From contig JBBDWL010000049.1 of the NCBI GenBank assembly GCA_040902895.1, forward strand, positions 94,608 through 158,607: 64,000 bases of DNA, read 5' to 3'. The stretch comes from JALYRV01 sp040902895 (GTDB lineage Bacteria; Acidobacteriota; Vicinamibacteria; Vicinamibacterales; SCN-69-37). A model generated the notes under the pieces. That model saw only the letters and a program-made list of their open reading frames with translations. It had not been told where the DNA came from and ran no database searches. This document shows, piece after piece, positions 1-8,782 of the stretch (its first letter is position 1; the number at the start of each line of letters is the position of its first letter). A program made the translations under genes and the position numbers.

Positions 1-2202
1 AATCAGCATGCCGCTGGAAAGCGCAATCACGCCAACGATCGTGATGCCAAGCGTGATGTTGCGCACCACACCCTGAATCGTACGGATGATCTCGCGGATG
101 TCGATGGCCGAGACGTTCGGATAGGCCGTCACGAGATCCCGCTGCAGGGCGGCGCGCGCCACCGGGTCGCGAGGGGCTCGCACGAGCGCAAAGAACGTAC
201 GGGGCGCATCCTCGAACGGACCCGGACGGAAGACGAACATGAAGCCGCCGCTGCGGGCTTCGCTCCAGTCCACCTCGCGGATGCTCGTGACGGTGGCCTC
301 GATGACGCGCCCGGCGATGTCGAAGCGCATGCGATCGCCAATGCCGACTCCGCGCCGCGCGATGCCTTCCTCAATCGAGACTTCCGGCACTCCGCCCGCC
401 GGTACCGGCCCCTCCCAGAGCCCTCCTTCCTGCATCACCTCGTTGGCCTCGAGATGCGACCGATACGTGATCACGTACTCGCGGCCAAGCCCACGCCGCC
501 GCACGTCGTCGTAATCGTCGAGGCCCGCATCGCTGCCCGACACGCCGACGACGCGCGCGCGCATGACGGGAATGAATTTCGCCGGCGCGATCGCCCGCTG
601 GTCGACGAGCGTTCGCACGCCCGTCTCCTGATCGGGCTGGATGTCGATCAGAAACATGTCGGGCGACACGTCGCTGAGCTCGAGTGAAAAGGCATTCAGC
701 AGATTCGCCTGCACATGCTGGATCGCGAGAATGAAAAACGCGCCAAGCCCCACGGTCAGCAGCACGACTCGTGTCTGATTGCCCGGCCGTCCCAGGCTCA
801 CGACGGCATGACGCACGGCGAACCTCCGGGAGCGCGTGAGCGGACGCACCAGCCGCACGAGCACGCTCGCGGCCAGATGCAGGAGCAGCCCTGCGCCCGC
901 AAGCCCGCCCATCACATACAGACTCGCTCTGAGCGACCCGGCCTGCCACGCGGCGACACTCGCGAGACCCGCGGCGACGGTCGCGTAACTGAGCCAGGCA
1001 ACCCAGTCGCGGCTGCGAGCCTGCATGGCCGTGTCGGCGCGCAGCAGCAGCAACGGCTTGATGGCGCGCGTCTCGAGCAGGGGCACGAGCGCAAACAGGA
1101 TCGACACGAGCAGGCCGACCGCGACCCCCTGCACCGATGCCGAAAGCGTGAGGGTCGGACGCCCCGACGGCAGCAGCACGACGAGCGATTCGGGGATCGC
1201 CGCGAGGGCGGCCGCCGCAATCAGGACGCCGGTAATGCCGCCGGCCACCGACAGCAGCCCCATCTGCGCCACATACGTGCCCAGCACCTGGCGCGACGAC
1301 GCGCCCAGGCACTTGAGGATCGCAATACTCTTGATCTTCTGCTGCATGAAGACGCGCGTGACGCTCCACACACCGATGCCGCCGAGCACCACGATCACGA
1401 AGCCGACGAGACTGAGATAGTCCTCCGCCATCACGAGTTCCTCGTTGATGCCGGCTTCCGTGCCGCGATAGTGCCTGATCTGCACGAACTGATCGCGGTT
1501 CACGCGATTGAGGCGGCGCGACAGCATCAGCCCGGCTTCCTGCCTCTCTGTTTTCAGCAGGATGCGGTAGAACGCGCGGCTGCCGGTGGTCAGCAGGTTC
1601 AGGCGCTGCAGAGCGTGAAGGTCGATGAAGACGCGCGATCCGAGGGTGAAGGTGCTCACCTGCCGTCCCGGCTCTCTGGCGATGACGTCGCGGATGACGA
1701 AAGGCTGTCCCGCTATCAGAATCGCCTCGCCGACGTCGAGGCCGAGCTGCAGCAGGAGATCCCGCTGCACGATCACGCCATTGTTCGCGAGCACGTCGTA
1801 CGAATAGGGGCGGCCGCTTTCGAGCTCGATCTGGCCGTAGAAGGGAAAGCCGTCCTGTACGGCTTTGAGCTCCACCATGCGCGCCCCCGGGCGATCGGCG
1901 CGCACCGGTCGAACCATGGTGGATGTTTCAATCACGTTCGTGCGCTCGACGCCTTGCCGGCCTGCGAGAAAACGCTGAATCGCGGCGCTGGTTTCAGGAC
2001 TCCAGGGACGGCTCGTCGAGATCATCACGTCGGCGCCAAAAATAGCTCGCGCCTCGCCAACCAGTGTGACGCGGACATTCTGGATGATCGATCGCAGGGC
2101 CACGATCGCGCCGACACCGATGGCGACGCAGACGTAGAAGAACAGTAGACGGCGCCAGACGGCACGGGTCTCGCGCCACGCCATGCGGAGGACGAACCGC
2201 AT
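1..2202 (-). CDS. ABC transporter permease, YbbP/FtsX family (3' end cut by window)
   Basis: Inner-membrane permease partner of the ATPase encoded just upstream. Translation starts MRFVLRMAWRETRAVWRR, followed at once by a hydrophobic segment and an extracytoplasmic stretch; the last visible residues (reading PNVSAIDIREIIRTI into a helix ending GVIALSSGMLI) look like an FtsX-type transmembrane block. The frame is open for 734 codons without a stop and runs off the left edge. The ATG at 2200-2202 is only 2 bases after the ATPase stop, so the two are certainly one operon. In E. coli the ybbA-ybbP pair lies beside tesA, as here; the transported substrate of this family is not known. Long ORFs in the other frames here are shadows. 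Confidence 0.88.
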   Translation of the reverse strand, partial: MRFVLRMAWRETRAVWRRLLFFYVCVAIGVGAIVALRSIIQNVRVTLVGEARAIFGADVMISTSRPWSPETSAAIQRFLAGRQGVERTNVIETSTMVRPVRADRPGARMVELKAVQDGFPFYGQIELESGRPYSYDVLANNGVIVQRDLLLQLGLDVGEAILIAGQPFVIRDVIAREPGRQVSTFTLGSRVFIDLHALQRLNLLTTGSRAFYRILLKTERQEAGLMLSRRLNRVNRDQFVQIRHYRGTEAGINEELVMAEDYLSLVGFVIVVLGGIGVWSVTRVFMQQKIKSIAILKCLGASSRQVLGTYVAQMGLLSVAGGITGVLIAAAALAAIPESLVVLLPSGRPTLTLSASVQGVAVGLLVSILFALVPLLETRAIKPLLLLRADTAMQARSRDWVAWLSYATVAAGLASVAAWQAGSLRASLYVMGGLAGAGLLLHLAASVLVRLVRPLTRSRRFAVRHAVVSLGRPGNQTRVVLLTVGLGAFFILAIQHVQANLLNAFSLELSDVSPDMFLIDIQPDQETGVRTLVDQRAIAPAKFIPVMRARVVGVSGSDAGLDDYDDVRRRGLGREYVITYRSHLEANEVMQEGGLWEGPVPAGGVPEVSIEEGIARRGVGIGDRMRFDIAGRVIEATVTSIREVDWSEARSGGFMFVFRPGPFEDAPRTFFALVRAPRDPVARAALQRDLVTAYPNVSAIDIREIIRTIQGVVRNITLGITIVGVIALSSGMLI

Positions 2203-2204
2203 CT

Positions 2205-2906
2205 TTACCTGACGGCGGGGGCCTCTGCACCCCGATTTGCCTGCGTGATGCGTTCGATGCGGCCGTCGCGCAGCTGCACGGTGAGGTCGGCCTTGGCGGC
2301 CAGCTCGGGATCGTGCGTGACGAGCAGCAAGGTCGTGCCGCGGCGGCGGTTGACGTCGAGGAGGATTTCGATCACCTGATGGCCCGTGGCGCTGTCGAGA
2401 TTCCCGGTCGGCTCGTCGGCCAGCAGCACCACAGGGTCGTTGGCAAGCGCCCGGGCAATCGCCACGCGCTGCTGCTCGCCTCCGGAGAGCTGCGACGGAT
2501 AGTGGTGGCCGCGATCGGCCAGGCCGACATCGTCGATGAGCGCGGTCGCGCGCGATCGCGCATCCGGACGATCCGCGAGCTCGAGCGGCACCATGACGTT
2601 TTCGAGCGCGGTGAGGGACGGAATCAGATGAAAGAACTGAAACACAATGCCGATGCGCTCGCCCCGTAGCCGCGCGAGGCGGCCCTCGTCGAGGCGCGTG
2701 AGCGTGACGCCGTCCACGACGATGCGACCGGATGTTGGCGCATCCAATCCTGCAATCAGACCGAGCAGGGTCGACTTGCCGCTGCCCGACGGTCCCGTAA
2801 TCGCGGCCGCGCGACCCTTTTCAATCGTCAAGGACAGTGGATGCAGGATCGTGAGCTGCCCGGCGCCGCTCGTCACGACCTTCGTGACCTCATGCAGCTC
2901 AATCAT
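2205..2906 (-). CDS. ABC transporter ATP-binding protein, YbbA/LolD-like
   Basis: 233-residue cytoplasmic ATPase that should energise the adjoining FtsX-type permease. Visible motifs: Walker A GPSGSGKSTL, ABC signature LSGGEQQRVAIARAL, Walker B VVLLADEPTGNLDS, and the H-loop TLLLVTHDPELA. All match the MacB/LolD/YbbA class. The start is set at the ATG giving MIELHEVTK; the 46 in-frame residues further upstream are rich in Arg and Pro and overlap the tesA tail, so they are unlikely to be translated. Gene order tesA-ybbA-ybbP, all leftward, with 40 bases after tesA. Confidence 0.93.
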   Translation of the reverse strand: MIELHEVTKVVTSGAGQLTILHPLSLTIEKGRAAAITGPSGSGKSTLLGLIAGLDAPTSGRIVVDGVTLTRLDEGRLARLRGERIGIVFQFFHLIPSLTALENVMVPLELADRPDARSRATALIDDVGLADRGHHYPSQLSGGEQQRVAIARALANDPVVLLADEPTGNLDSATGHQVIEILLDVNRRRGTTLLLVTHDPELAAKADLTVQLRDGRIERITQANRGAEAPAVR

Positions 2907-2946
2907 TGCGGCGGGGCCCCCAACGCCCCGCTCCGCTCCTCGGCGC

Positions 2947-3708
2947 TCATCTGCGCTGGCCTGCGTCCGATGTGCGAGGAACGGCCTCGGCCGCCAGCGG
3001 TTCGAGCGCCTTCCAGACGGTGTCGGCGATTCGCCGCGAGCCATTGGTATTCGGATGCAGGCCGTCGGGCTGATTCAACGACGGAATCCCCGCGACGCCC
3101 TCGAGGAAAAAGGGGACGAACGCCACGTCTTCGTCCTCGGCAAGATCGCGAAACGCTCGGCGGAATTCAGCTGTGTACTCCGGGCCGAAATTGGGCGGCG
3201 CTTCCATGCCGAGCAGCAGCACCTTGATGCCGCGCGCTTTGGCATCACGGATGATCGCCGCGAGGCTGTCTTTCATCGCGTTCACCGGATTGCCACGCAG
3301 CCCGTCGTTGGCGCCGAGCGCCACGACGAGCACGCGCACGTTGCCTTCGAGCGCCCAGTTCATCCGCCGGCGTCCACCAGCGGCCGTATCGCCCGAGATG
3401 CCCGCGTTGACCACCTGCACGTCATAGCCTTCGCCCTGAAGCTTCTCGCCGATGACCGCAGGGAAAGCCTGCGACTGCGGGAGACCGAGCCCCGCCGTCA
3501 GGCTGTCGCCGAGAAAAACGATTCGCGGGCGCGCGGCGGCCCGGGCTTTCGCATCAGAAGGAGCGGCGGCCGGGGTGTTCGGCGGTGTGGCAGCAGGTGT
3601 GTCGGGGGTGCGTGCCGCGCCATTGCGATCGCACCCCGCCAGGAGTGCCACGGCAAGCAGCCCGCATGCGGCGAACCGCCGGCGCGAGTGAAACATCAGG
3701 GTTTCCAT
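2947..3708 (-). CDS. tesA: SGNH/GDSL hydrolase, TesA-like arylesterase, putative lipoprotein
   Basis: Periplasmic esterase/lysophospholipase of the SGNH family. The N terminus has a lipobox, LLAVALLAGC, so the mature protein is probably a lipoprotein. Block I is FLGDSLTAGLG (catalytic Ser), block III is ALGANDGLRG (Asn), and block V is QPDGLHPN (Asp and His). An Ala/Pro/Thr-rich linker of about 25 residues separates the lipobox from the domain. ATG at 3708 gives METLMFHSRRR; the second Met (3696) is equally possible and would free space for a promoter, because the divergent M24 gene begins only 15 bases away. Neighbour of ybbA/ybbP as in E. coli. Confidence 0.9.
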   Translation of the reverse strand: METLMFHSRRRFAACGLLAVALLAGCDRNGAARTPDTPAATPPNTPAAAPSDAKARAAARPRIVFLGDSLTAGLGLPQSQAFPAVIGEKLQGEGYDVQVVNAGISGDTAAGGRRRMNWALEGNVRVLVVALGANDGLRGNPVNAMKDSLAAIIRDAKARGIKVLLLGMEAPPNFGPEYTAEFRRAFRDLAEDEDVAFVPFFLEGVAGIPSLNQPDGLHPNTNGSRRIADTVWKALEPLAAEAVPRTSDAGQRR

Positions 3709-3723
3709 TATGCTACGTCCCTC
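3706..3723. promoter_or_regulatory. Overlapping divergent promoter region
   Basis: Only 15 bases separate the two divergent start codons. TATGCT (3709-3714) lies 9 bases before the M24 ATG on the plus strand; its complement contains TAGCAT in front of the tesA starts. A shared, near-palindromic -10 region is the simplest reading. No clear -35 is visible on either side. Confidence 0.35.
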
Positions 3724-5061
3724 ATGAAAGACGCGCGCCTCCGCCGTGTAGTTTCAACCGCCCTGCTGACGTCGGCCTGTGCCGTCACTGCCCTGTCGGC
3801 GCAAGTCGCGTTCCCGGCTGATCGCGTCCTCACGCATCGCGAGCAGGCGCCGATCGTGAAAGCCTGGATCCAGCAGCGCTTTACGCAAGTGCTGCCCGCC
3901 CTCATGCAGCGTGAAGGCATCGACATGTGGATCGTCGTGTCGCGCGAATACAACGACGATCCGGTGTTTCGATCGATGTCGCCGCTGACCACCTACGCAT
4001 CACGCCGTCGAACGATACTGGTCTTCTCTCTGGGGCGAGGCCCTGCAGGGCCCGCGTTCGACGCCTTCTCCGTCGGCAGATTCGACTATGACGGCCTCTA
4101 TACGGTCATCCGCACGCACAACGACGGGCAATGGGAAGGCCTGCGAACACTCGTCGAGAAGCGGCAACCGAAAACCATCGGCGTCAACGTGTCCGAACAA
4201 CACGCGCATGCCGACGGTCTGACCGCCAACGAGCGCGACAATCTGCTGCGTGCGCTCGGACCGGTCTATGCGCCGCGCGTGAAGAGCGCCGAAAAGCTCG
4301 CGGTCGGCTGGCTCGAAACGAAGCTTCCCGAAGAGACGGCTGCCTACACGCACGTCATGCAGGTGGCGCACGGGATCATCCGCGACGCCTTTTCGAACAA
4401 AGTCATCACACCGGGCACGACGACCACCGAGGATGTCGTCTGGTGGATGCGGCAGCGGGTCGCCGAGCTGGGCCTGGGCGGGTGGTTCCATCCGTCGGTC
4501 AGCATCCAGCGCAAGGGCGGCGTGAAGGATCGCGACATCGTGATCCGGCCGGGCGATTTGCTCCACACAGATTTCGGTCTGGTCTATCTCGGCCTTTCAA
4601 CCGATACGCAGCATCACGCTTACGTGCTGGCTGCGGGAGAGACCGACGCGCCCGCGGGCATCCGCGCCGGACTTGCCGCGGCCAACCGGCTGCAGGACAT
4701 CACGATGGCCCACGCGAAGATCGGCGTCTCAGGCAATCAGGCCCTGGCGGGCGCGCTCGCGCAAGCGAAGCGCGAAGGCCTCGTGCCGACGATTTATTGC
4801 CATCCGATCGGCTACCACGGCCACGGCGCGGGGCCGCCCATCGGCATGACCGACTATCAGCAGGGCGTGCCGGGGCGCGGCGACGATCTCTTCAGGCCCG
4901 ACACGTGGCATTCAATCGAGCTCAATGTCATGCACAAGGTGCCGGAGTGGAATGGGCAGGCGGTGAGGTTTGCCCTCGAAGAAGACGCCGGGCTCTTCGC
5001 CGCCGGATGGCGCTGGATCGATGGACGCCAGGAGCGGCTCTATCTAATTAAGAGTTGGTGA
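3724..5061 (+). CDS. M24 family metallopeptidase (Xaa-Pro aminopeptidase type), exported
   Basis: 445 residues. An N-terminal signal segment (STALLTSACAVTALSAQ) implies export. A creatinase-like N-terminal domain (MWIVVSREYNDDPVF) is followed by the pita-bread catalytic domain. All five dinuclear-metal ligands of M24 are visible: Asp in LHTDFG, Asp 11 residues later (STDT), His in GYHGHG, Glu in HSIELN and Glu in ALEEDA. It should cleave X-Pro bonds or small peptides in the periplasm. The start at 3724 is chosen because it gives the signal peptide; the open frame upstream to 2647 is antisense to tesA/ybbA. The stop codon lies inside the first unit of the following repeat. Confidence 0.92.
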   Translation: MKDARLRRVVSTALLTSACAVTALSAQVAFPADRVLTHREQAPIVKAWIQQRFTQVLPALMQREGIDMWIVVSREYNDDPVFRSMSPLTTYASRRRTILVFSLGRGPAGPAFDAFSVGRFDYDGLYTVIRTHNDGQWEGLRTLVEKRQPKTIGVNVSEQHAHADGLTANERDNLLRALGPVYAPRVKSAEKLAVGWLETKLPEETAAYTHVMQVAHGIIRDAFSNKVITPGTTTTEDVVWWMRQRVAELGLGGWFHPSVSIQRKGGVKDRDIVIRPGDLLHTDFGLVYLGLSTDTQHHAYVLAAGETDAPAGIRAGLAAANRLQDITMAHAKIGVSGNQALAGALAQAKREGLVPTIYCHPIGYHGHGAGPPIGMTDYQQGVPGRGDDLFRPDTWHSIELNVMHKVPEWNGQAVRFALEEDAGLFAAGWRWIDGRQERLYLIKSW

Positions 5062-5081
5062 ATTAAGAATTAAGAATTGCT
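5057..5081 (+). repeat. Heptamer repeat arm, left (NNGAATT type)
   Basis: Three 7-base units with a fixed GAATT core. It is the inverted partner of 5310-5334 (23 of 25 positions pair). It contains the TGA of the M24 gene and the TAA of the small gene at 5070-5306. Confidence 0.8.
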
Positions 5082-5306
5082 GAGGGAGCGTTCCAGATCG
5101 CCGATCGCGCGCGTCAGATAGGCACGATGGGCATCGACGGTGGCGTTTGCGAGTTCGCGGCGCTTCGCCGCAAGCGCAAGCTCCCAGGCCTGGCGCTGCT
5201 CGATCCGCCGGCGCTCCTCAGGGCTCAACGCCGGCTTGACGTTGCGCACACTCTGCGCCTCGTCCTGCTGCGACTCGATGTTCTTCGACTCCCACCCGCG
5301 TGCCAT
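5070..5306 (-). CDS. Small conserved protein, MARGWESK type, function unknown
   Basis: 78 residues, starting MARGWESKNIESQQDEAQ and continuing as a charged, mostly helical protein (SPEERRRIEQRQAWELALAAKRREL, then a second helix ending GDLERSLS). No signal peptide or membrane segment. From memory, small proteins with the same MARGWESK opening are frequent in acidobacterial genomes, but I cannot verify that here and know no function. The gene fills almost all the space between two inverted heptamer repeat arms: its stop codon is inside the left arm and its start is 3 bases from the right arm. Confidence 0.72.
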   Translation of the reverse strand: MARGWESKNIESQQDEAQSVRNVKPALSPEERRRIEQRQAWELALAAKRRELANATVDAHRAYLTRAIGDLERSLSNS

Positions 5307-5309
5307 CGC

Positions 5310-5334
5310 AGTAATTCTGAATTCTTAATTCACC
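5310..5334 (-). repeat. Heptamer repeat arm, right (NNGAATT type)
   Basis: Inverted copy of 5057-5081, again three 7-base units, with two mismatches. It ends 5 bases before the stop codon of the nucleotidyltransferase gene. Confidence 0.8.
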
Positions 5335-5339
5335 ACATC

Positions 5340-6191
5340 TCAATTTCCCTGCGTCCCGTCTCCGTCCACCTTGATCGCCTCGGTCCATGCCGCGACCTGT
5401 TTGGTCGTCATGTTCCCCAGTGGCGTGAGGCGTGCGTCTTCGTAGCCGTCGGCCAGGTCTGGCAGGTACTGCTGGCGCGACAGCACCGGTCCGTTGCATA
5501 GCCGATCGACCGGCACCGCCGACGTCATCTCCTCGATCAGACGGGTATTGAGCTCGGCCATCACCCAGCTTGGAATCAGCGCGCGGTTGTCGGGAAAAAT
5601 GTAGCCGAACAGCACCAGATGGCTGTAGAGCACGCGCCAGTTCTGGGCGAAGCGTCCGATCAGGCGCGGCCAGTCGATGCGGTCGGCCCGCGCCTTGAGG
5701 ATGTGCGCCACATCGGCGCCGTCGAAGCGCTCGCGCTCCTGAATGAACCCCTTCGACCAGATCATCTCTTCGGCGGGGCACAGCCGGACGTCGCGATCGA
5801 AGACGTGTCCCGCCGGGGCGAACTCGAACCAGAGGTCATCGACTTCGGCGATGCCGTTGCCCGAGCTGAAGATCAGGTCGATGAACAGTTCGCCCGGTCC
5901 GTGCACTTTTGCCAGCCAGTGGTCGAACCGCATCTCGGGCTCGAAGCCGTGCGACCGGAAGCTTTCCATCGCCTGCTCGACGACGTCGCGCTTGAGAAAC
6001 AGGTCGAAGTCCTTGGTGTGGCGCTCGATGCCGGTGTACTCGGAGAACGCGTACGCGCCGCCGACCAGGAACGGAATACCTGCCCCGTCGAGAATGTCGA
6101 TGGCCTGGCGGTAGAACTGCCGGGTCTCTTCATCCGGGCTCGTGGGATTCGGGTTGTGGTTCAGCTGGAAGGGCTCCGGAAGTGCGTGCAA
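5340..6191 (-). CDS. Nucleotidyltransferase-fold protein (MNT/AbiEii-like)
   Basis: About 283 residues. The N-terminal third has the minimal nucleotidyltransferase pattern: GIPFLVGGAYAFSEYTG followed by KDFDLFLKRD, giving the GG and D-x-D motifs, then DLIFSSGNGIAEVDD. The rest is helical (PAEEMIWSKGFIQERERFDGAD). Members of this fold act in antitoxin/toxin, tRNA or small-molecule nucleotidylation; the target cannot be told from sequence. No ATG is suitably placed: TTG at 6191 (MHALPEPFQLNHNPN) is my best start, and the long open frame upstream to 6755 is antisense to the next gene. Divergent from a metallophosphoesterase with about 42 bases between. Confidence 0.8.
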   Translation of the reverse strand: MHALPEPFQLNHNPNPTSPDEETRQFYRQAIDILDGAGIPFLVGGAYAFSEYTGIERHTKDFDLFLKRDVVEQAMESFRSHGFEPEMRFDHWLAKVHGPGELFIDLIFSSGNGIAEVDDLWFEFAPAGHVFDRDVRLCPAEEMIWSKGFIQERERFDGADVAHILKARADRIDWPRLIGRFAQNWRVLYSHLVLFGYIFPDNRALIPSWVMAELNTRLIEEMTSAVPVDRLCNGPVLSRQQYLPDLADGYEDARLTPLGNMTTKQVAAWTEAIKVDGDGTQGN

Positions 6192-6233
6192 CGGTCCTCC
6201 ACGCCTCGTCAGTGGCAAGAAGGATGCCGCGGC

Positions 6234-7016
6234 ATGCGCCTTGCTCGATCGCCATGCGTGGCCGACTCTCTCTCGCGCACGATCCGCCTGGCGGCGGTCG
6301 GCGACCTGCATTATTCGAGAAGCTCGCAGGGCACCCTGTTGCCGTATCTCTCCCACGTGCATGAAGACGCCGACGTCCTCGTGCTCTGCGGTGACCTCAC
6401 CGATTACGGGCTCCCGGAGGAAGCGGCCGTCCTTGCGCGCGACCTGCAGACCGCCGTGCGCATTCCCATGGTCGGTGTCCTCGGCAATCATGACCACGAA
6501 TCGGATCAGGCGCCCGAAGTGGCGCGCATCCTGCGCGAGGCCGGCCTCACGCTGCTCGACGGCGACACCACGGAAATCCGTGAAGTCGGCTTTGCCGGCG
6601 TCAAGGGCTTCTGCGGCGGCTTTGGCCGCGGTGTGCTCGGCGCGTGGGGCGAGGGTATCGTCAAGCAATTCGTCAACGAGGCCATCACCGAATCGCTGAA
6701 ACTCGAGAGCGCCCTGGCGCGCCTGCGCACGCCCGCGAAAGTGGCCATCCTGCATTACGCGCCGGTACGCGACACGGTCGAAGGCGAACCGCTCGAAATC
6801 TATCCGTATCTCGGGTGCAGCCGGCTCGAAGAGCCCCTGTCACGCTATTCCGTGTCACTCGTCGTGCACGGCCACGCGCATCACGGCACGGCCGAAGGTC
6901 ACACCAGCAACGGCATTCCCGTCTACAACGTCTCGCTGTCGCTCATGCGCGAATCATGGCCGGATCGGCCATACCGCGTGCTGGAAGTCGAAACAGCGGT
7001 GGAGATCCCAACGTGA
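6234..7016 (+). CDS. Calcineurin-like metallophosphoesterase
   Basis: 260 residues with a full set of metallophosphoesterase motifs: GDLHY (Asp, His), LCGDLTDYG, GNHDHE, ILHYAP and VVHGHAHHG. No signal peptide, so probably cytoplasmic; the substrate is not predictable. ATG 6234 gives MRLARSPCVADSLSR; a GTG at 6258 (VADSLSRTIRLAAVGD) is an equally good start. The C terminus runs to within 2 bases of the next gene, which suggests co-transcription with the L,D-transpeptidase. Confidence 0.88.
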   Translation: MRLARSPCVADSLSRTIRLAAVGDLHYSRSSQGTLLPYLSHVHEDADVLVLCGDLTDYGLPEEAAVLARDLQTAVRIPMVGVLGNHDHESDQAPEVARILREAGLTLLDGDTTEIREVGFAGVKGFCGGFGRGVLGAWGEGIVKQFVNEAITESLKLESALARLRTPAKVAILHYAPVRDTVEGEPLEIYPYLGCSRLEEPLSRYSVSLVVHGHAHHGTAEGHTSNGIPVYNVSLSLMRESWPDRPYRVLEVETAVEIPT

Positions 7017-7018
7017 GC

Positions 7019-7978
7019 ATGAGAAAGAATCATTTGATCGCGGCCGCAGCGTGCGTCGTCCTTGTGTCGGCCGGTGCCGCAGCGCCCCAGCCGCAGTCCG
7101 GACTCTCGGCGGCCGACCGCGCGACCGCGAGCCAGTACAACCAGAAACAGGCGATTGCGCTGCAGGTCACACTCGACAAGGAGGGCTTCTCACCGGGCGA
7201 GATCGACGGCACGCTCGGCAAGAACACGCTTCGCGCGCTCGAAGCGTACGAAGGCGCCCGGCGGGCGAAAGCGGTGCCGGCCGCCAACGGCGGGCTGCGC
7301 GAGCACACGCTGACGGCCGAAGACGTGGCCGGCCCGTTCGTCAAACTGCCGGCCGACATGATGGCGAAATCGAAACTGCCGCGCCTCGGCTATACCTCTG
7401 TGCTGGAAAAGCTCGGTGAGCAGTTCCATATCAAGCCTGCCCTGCTGCGGCAGCTGAATCCCCGCAAACGCTTCGCGGCCGGCGAAACCATCAAAGTGCC
7501 CGACGTCGAAGTCACGCGCATTCCCGATACGCGCGCCGAAGGCACGCCATCGAACTCCGGGTTCGGCAACGTCCTGGTCATCGTGTCGAAGTCGCGCAGC
7601 GCGCTGCAGGTGCTCGACCCGTCGGGCCAGGTCATCTTCCGCGCCGCCGTGACAACGGGCAGCGAGGAAGATCCGCTGCCGATCGGCGTGTGGCAGGTGA
7701 ACTCGGTGAACCGTAATCCCGTGTTCAACTACAACCCGGATCTGTTCTGGGATGCCAATCCCGCTCACGCCAAAGCGAAGATTCCTGCCGGTCCGAACAA
7801 TCCGGTCGGGGTCGTTTGGATTGATCTGTCCAAAGAGCACTACGGCATTCACGGCACCCCCGAGCCCGGCAAGATTGCCTATACCGAGTCGCACGGCTGC
7901 ATCCGCCTGACCAACTGGGATGCGCTCAGAGTCGCGGGCATGGTGACCAAGGGCACGCCTGTGCACCTGGTCGAGTAG
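7019..7978 (+). CDS. L,D-transpeptidase (YkuD) with N-terminal peptidoglycan-binding domain
   Basis: 319-residue exported enzyme that makes 3-3 cross-links or attaches proteins in peptidoglycan. Signal peptide MRKNHLIAAAACVVLVSAGA. A PG_binding_1 domain follows at about residues 40-95 (LQVTLDKEGFSPGEIDGTLG), then a LysM-like stretch (LRQLNPRKRFAAGETIKVP), then YkuD with the catalytic motif HYGIHGTPEP...SHGCIRLTNWD (Cys nucleophile present). ATG 7019 is used; a GTG at 7013 overlapping the previous TGA is also in frame. The M23 hydrolase follows after 32 bases. Confidence 0.93.
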   Translation: MRKNHLIAAAACVVLVSAGAAAPQPQSGLSAADRATASQYNQKQAIALQVTLDKEGFSPGEIDGTLGKNTLRALEAYEGARRAKAVPAANGGLREHTLTAEDVAGPFVKLPADMMAKSKLPRLGYTSVLEKLGEQFHIKPALLRQLNPRKRFAAGETIKVPDVEVTRIPDTRAEGTPSNSGFGNVLVIVSKSRSALQVLDPSGQVIFRAAVTTGSEEDPLPIGVWQVNSVNRNPVFNYNPDLFWDANPAHAKAKIPAGPNNPVGVVWIDLSKEHYGIHGTPEPGKIAYTESHGCIRLTNWDALRVAGMVTKGTPVHLVE

Positions 7979-8010
7979 CATGAGGTGGCGGGCCGGGCCC
8001 GCCTCCCACC

Positions 8011-8733
8011 ATGCAGCCACAGATTCGCAACATCATCGCGGCCGGCGTCGCGGGCGTCGTCATCGGCGCCGGCGCGACGGCCGTGCTCATGGCGAGGTAC
8101 GCGCGTCAGACAGGGAGGCCGGGCGTCGCGGCGCTGCATCCTGGTATCGATCCGGATGATGTCGTGGCGGTGCTCGATGTCGATTCGGCCCGGGCGAGTC
8201 AGCCCACCGCGGGCGCGGCCCGGCCCGCGCCGACGGAGCCGCGCCCGGTCGATCCAACCATCCCCCGCCTGACGGCAGGACGTGGCGACGTCATCAGCGA
8301 TCTGCGAAGCCGCCGCCTGCCGATTCCCGTGCAGGGGATCGACCCGGCAAGGCTGGTTCAGTCGTTCAACGACCGGCGCAGTGATGCGCGCACGCACCAG
8401 GCGATCGACATCCTCGCGCCGCGCCATACCCCGGTGATTGCCGTCGAAGACGGCCGCATCGCCCGGCTCTTGATGAGCAGGGCCGGCGGCCTCACGATCT
8501 ACCAGTACGATCCGGACGACAAGTACGTCTATTACTACGCCCACCTCGAGCGGTATGCCGACGGCCTCAAAGAGGGCGCCAAAGTGCAGCGAGGGCAGCT
8601 TCTCGGATACGTGGGGAGCAGCGGCAACGCTCCGCCGGACACACCGCATCTGCACTTCGCCATCTACGAGACCACCGATGCCGGGCGCTGGTGGGAAGGC
8701 ACGCCCGTAGATCCGTTTCTTGTGCTGCGCTGA
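8011..8733 (+). CDS. M23 family metallopeptidase, membrane-anchored
   Basis: 240 residues. A single N-terminal membrane helix (IIAAGVAGVVIGAGATAVLM) is followed by a Pro/Ala-rich linker and then a lysostaphin/LytM-type domain. Zinc ligands are visible: His and Asp in THQAIDILAP, and HLHF near the end. Cell-wall hydrolysis or amidase activation in the periplasm is expected. It follows the L,D-transpeptidase on the same strand, so cross-linking and cleavage functions are paired. Confidence 0.9.
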   Translation: MQPQIRNIIAAGVAGVVIGAGATAVLMARYARQTGRPGVAALHPGIDPDDVVAVLDVDSARASQPTAGAARPAPTEPRPVDPTIPRLTAGRGDVISDLRSRRLPIPVQGIDPARLVQSFNDRRSDARTHQAIDILAPRHTPVIAVEDGRIARLLMSRAGGLTIYQYDPDDKYVYYYAHLERYADGLKEGAKVQRGQLLGYVGSSGNAPPDTPHLHFAIYETTDAGRWWEGTPVDPFLVLR

Positions 8734-8782
8734 CTCCCCTCAAACCTTTCCTGCCCCGCTCTCATCCAAACCCAATGACAGG

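Noticed and set aside
371..1369. A 332-codon minus-strand frame within the permease
   Set aside because: It is a different frame from the real gene, with Arg/Ala/Gly-rich sequence and no hydrophobic helices.
715..2148. A 477-codon plus-strand reading frame
   Set aside because: It is antisense to the YbbP-type permease, is rich in Arg, His and Gln, and has no domain pattern. The minus-strand frame has clear membrane segments and is contiguous with its ATPase.
2647..3723. N-terminal extension of the M24 peptidase
   Set aside because: It runs antisense through tesA and ybbA; the signal peptide begins at 3724.
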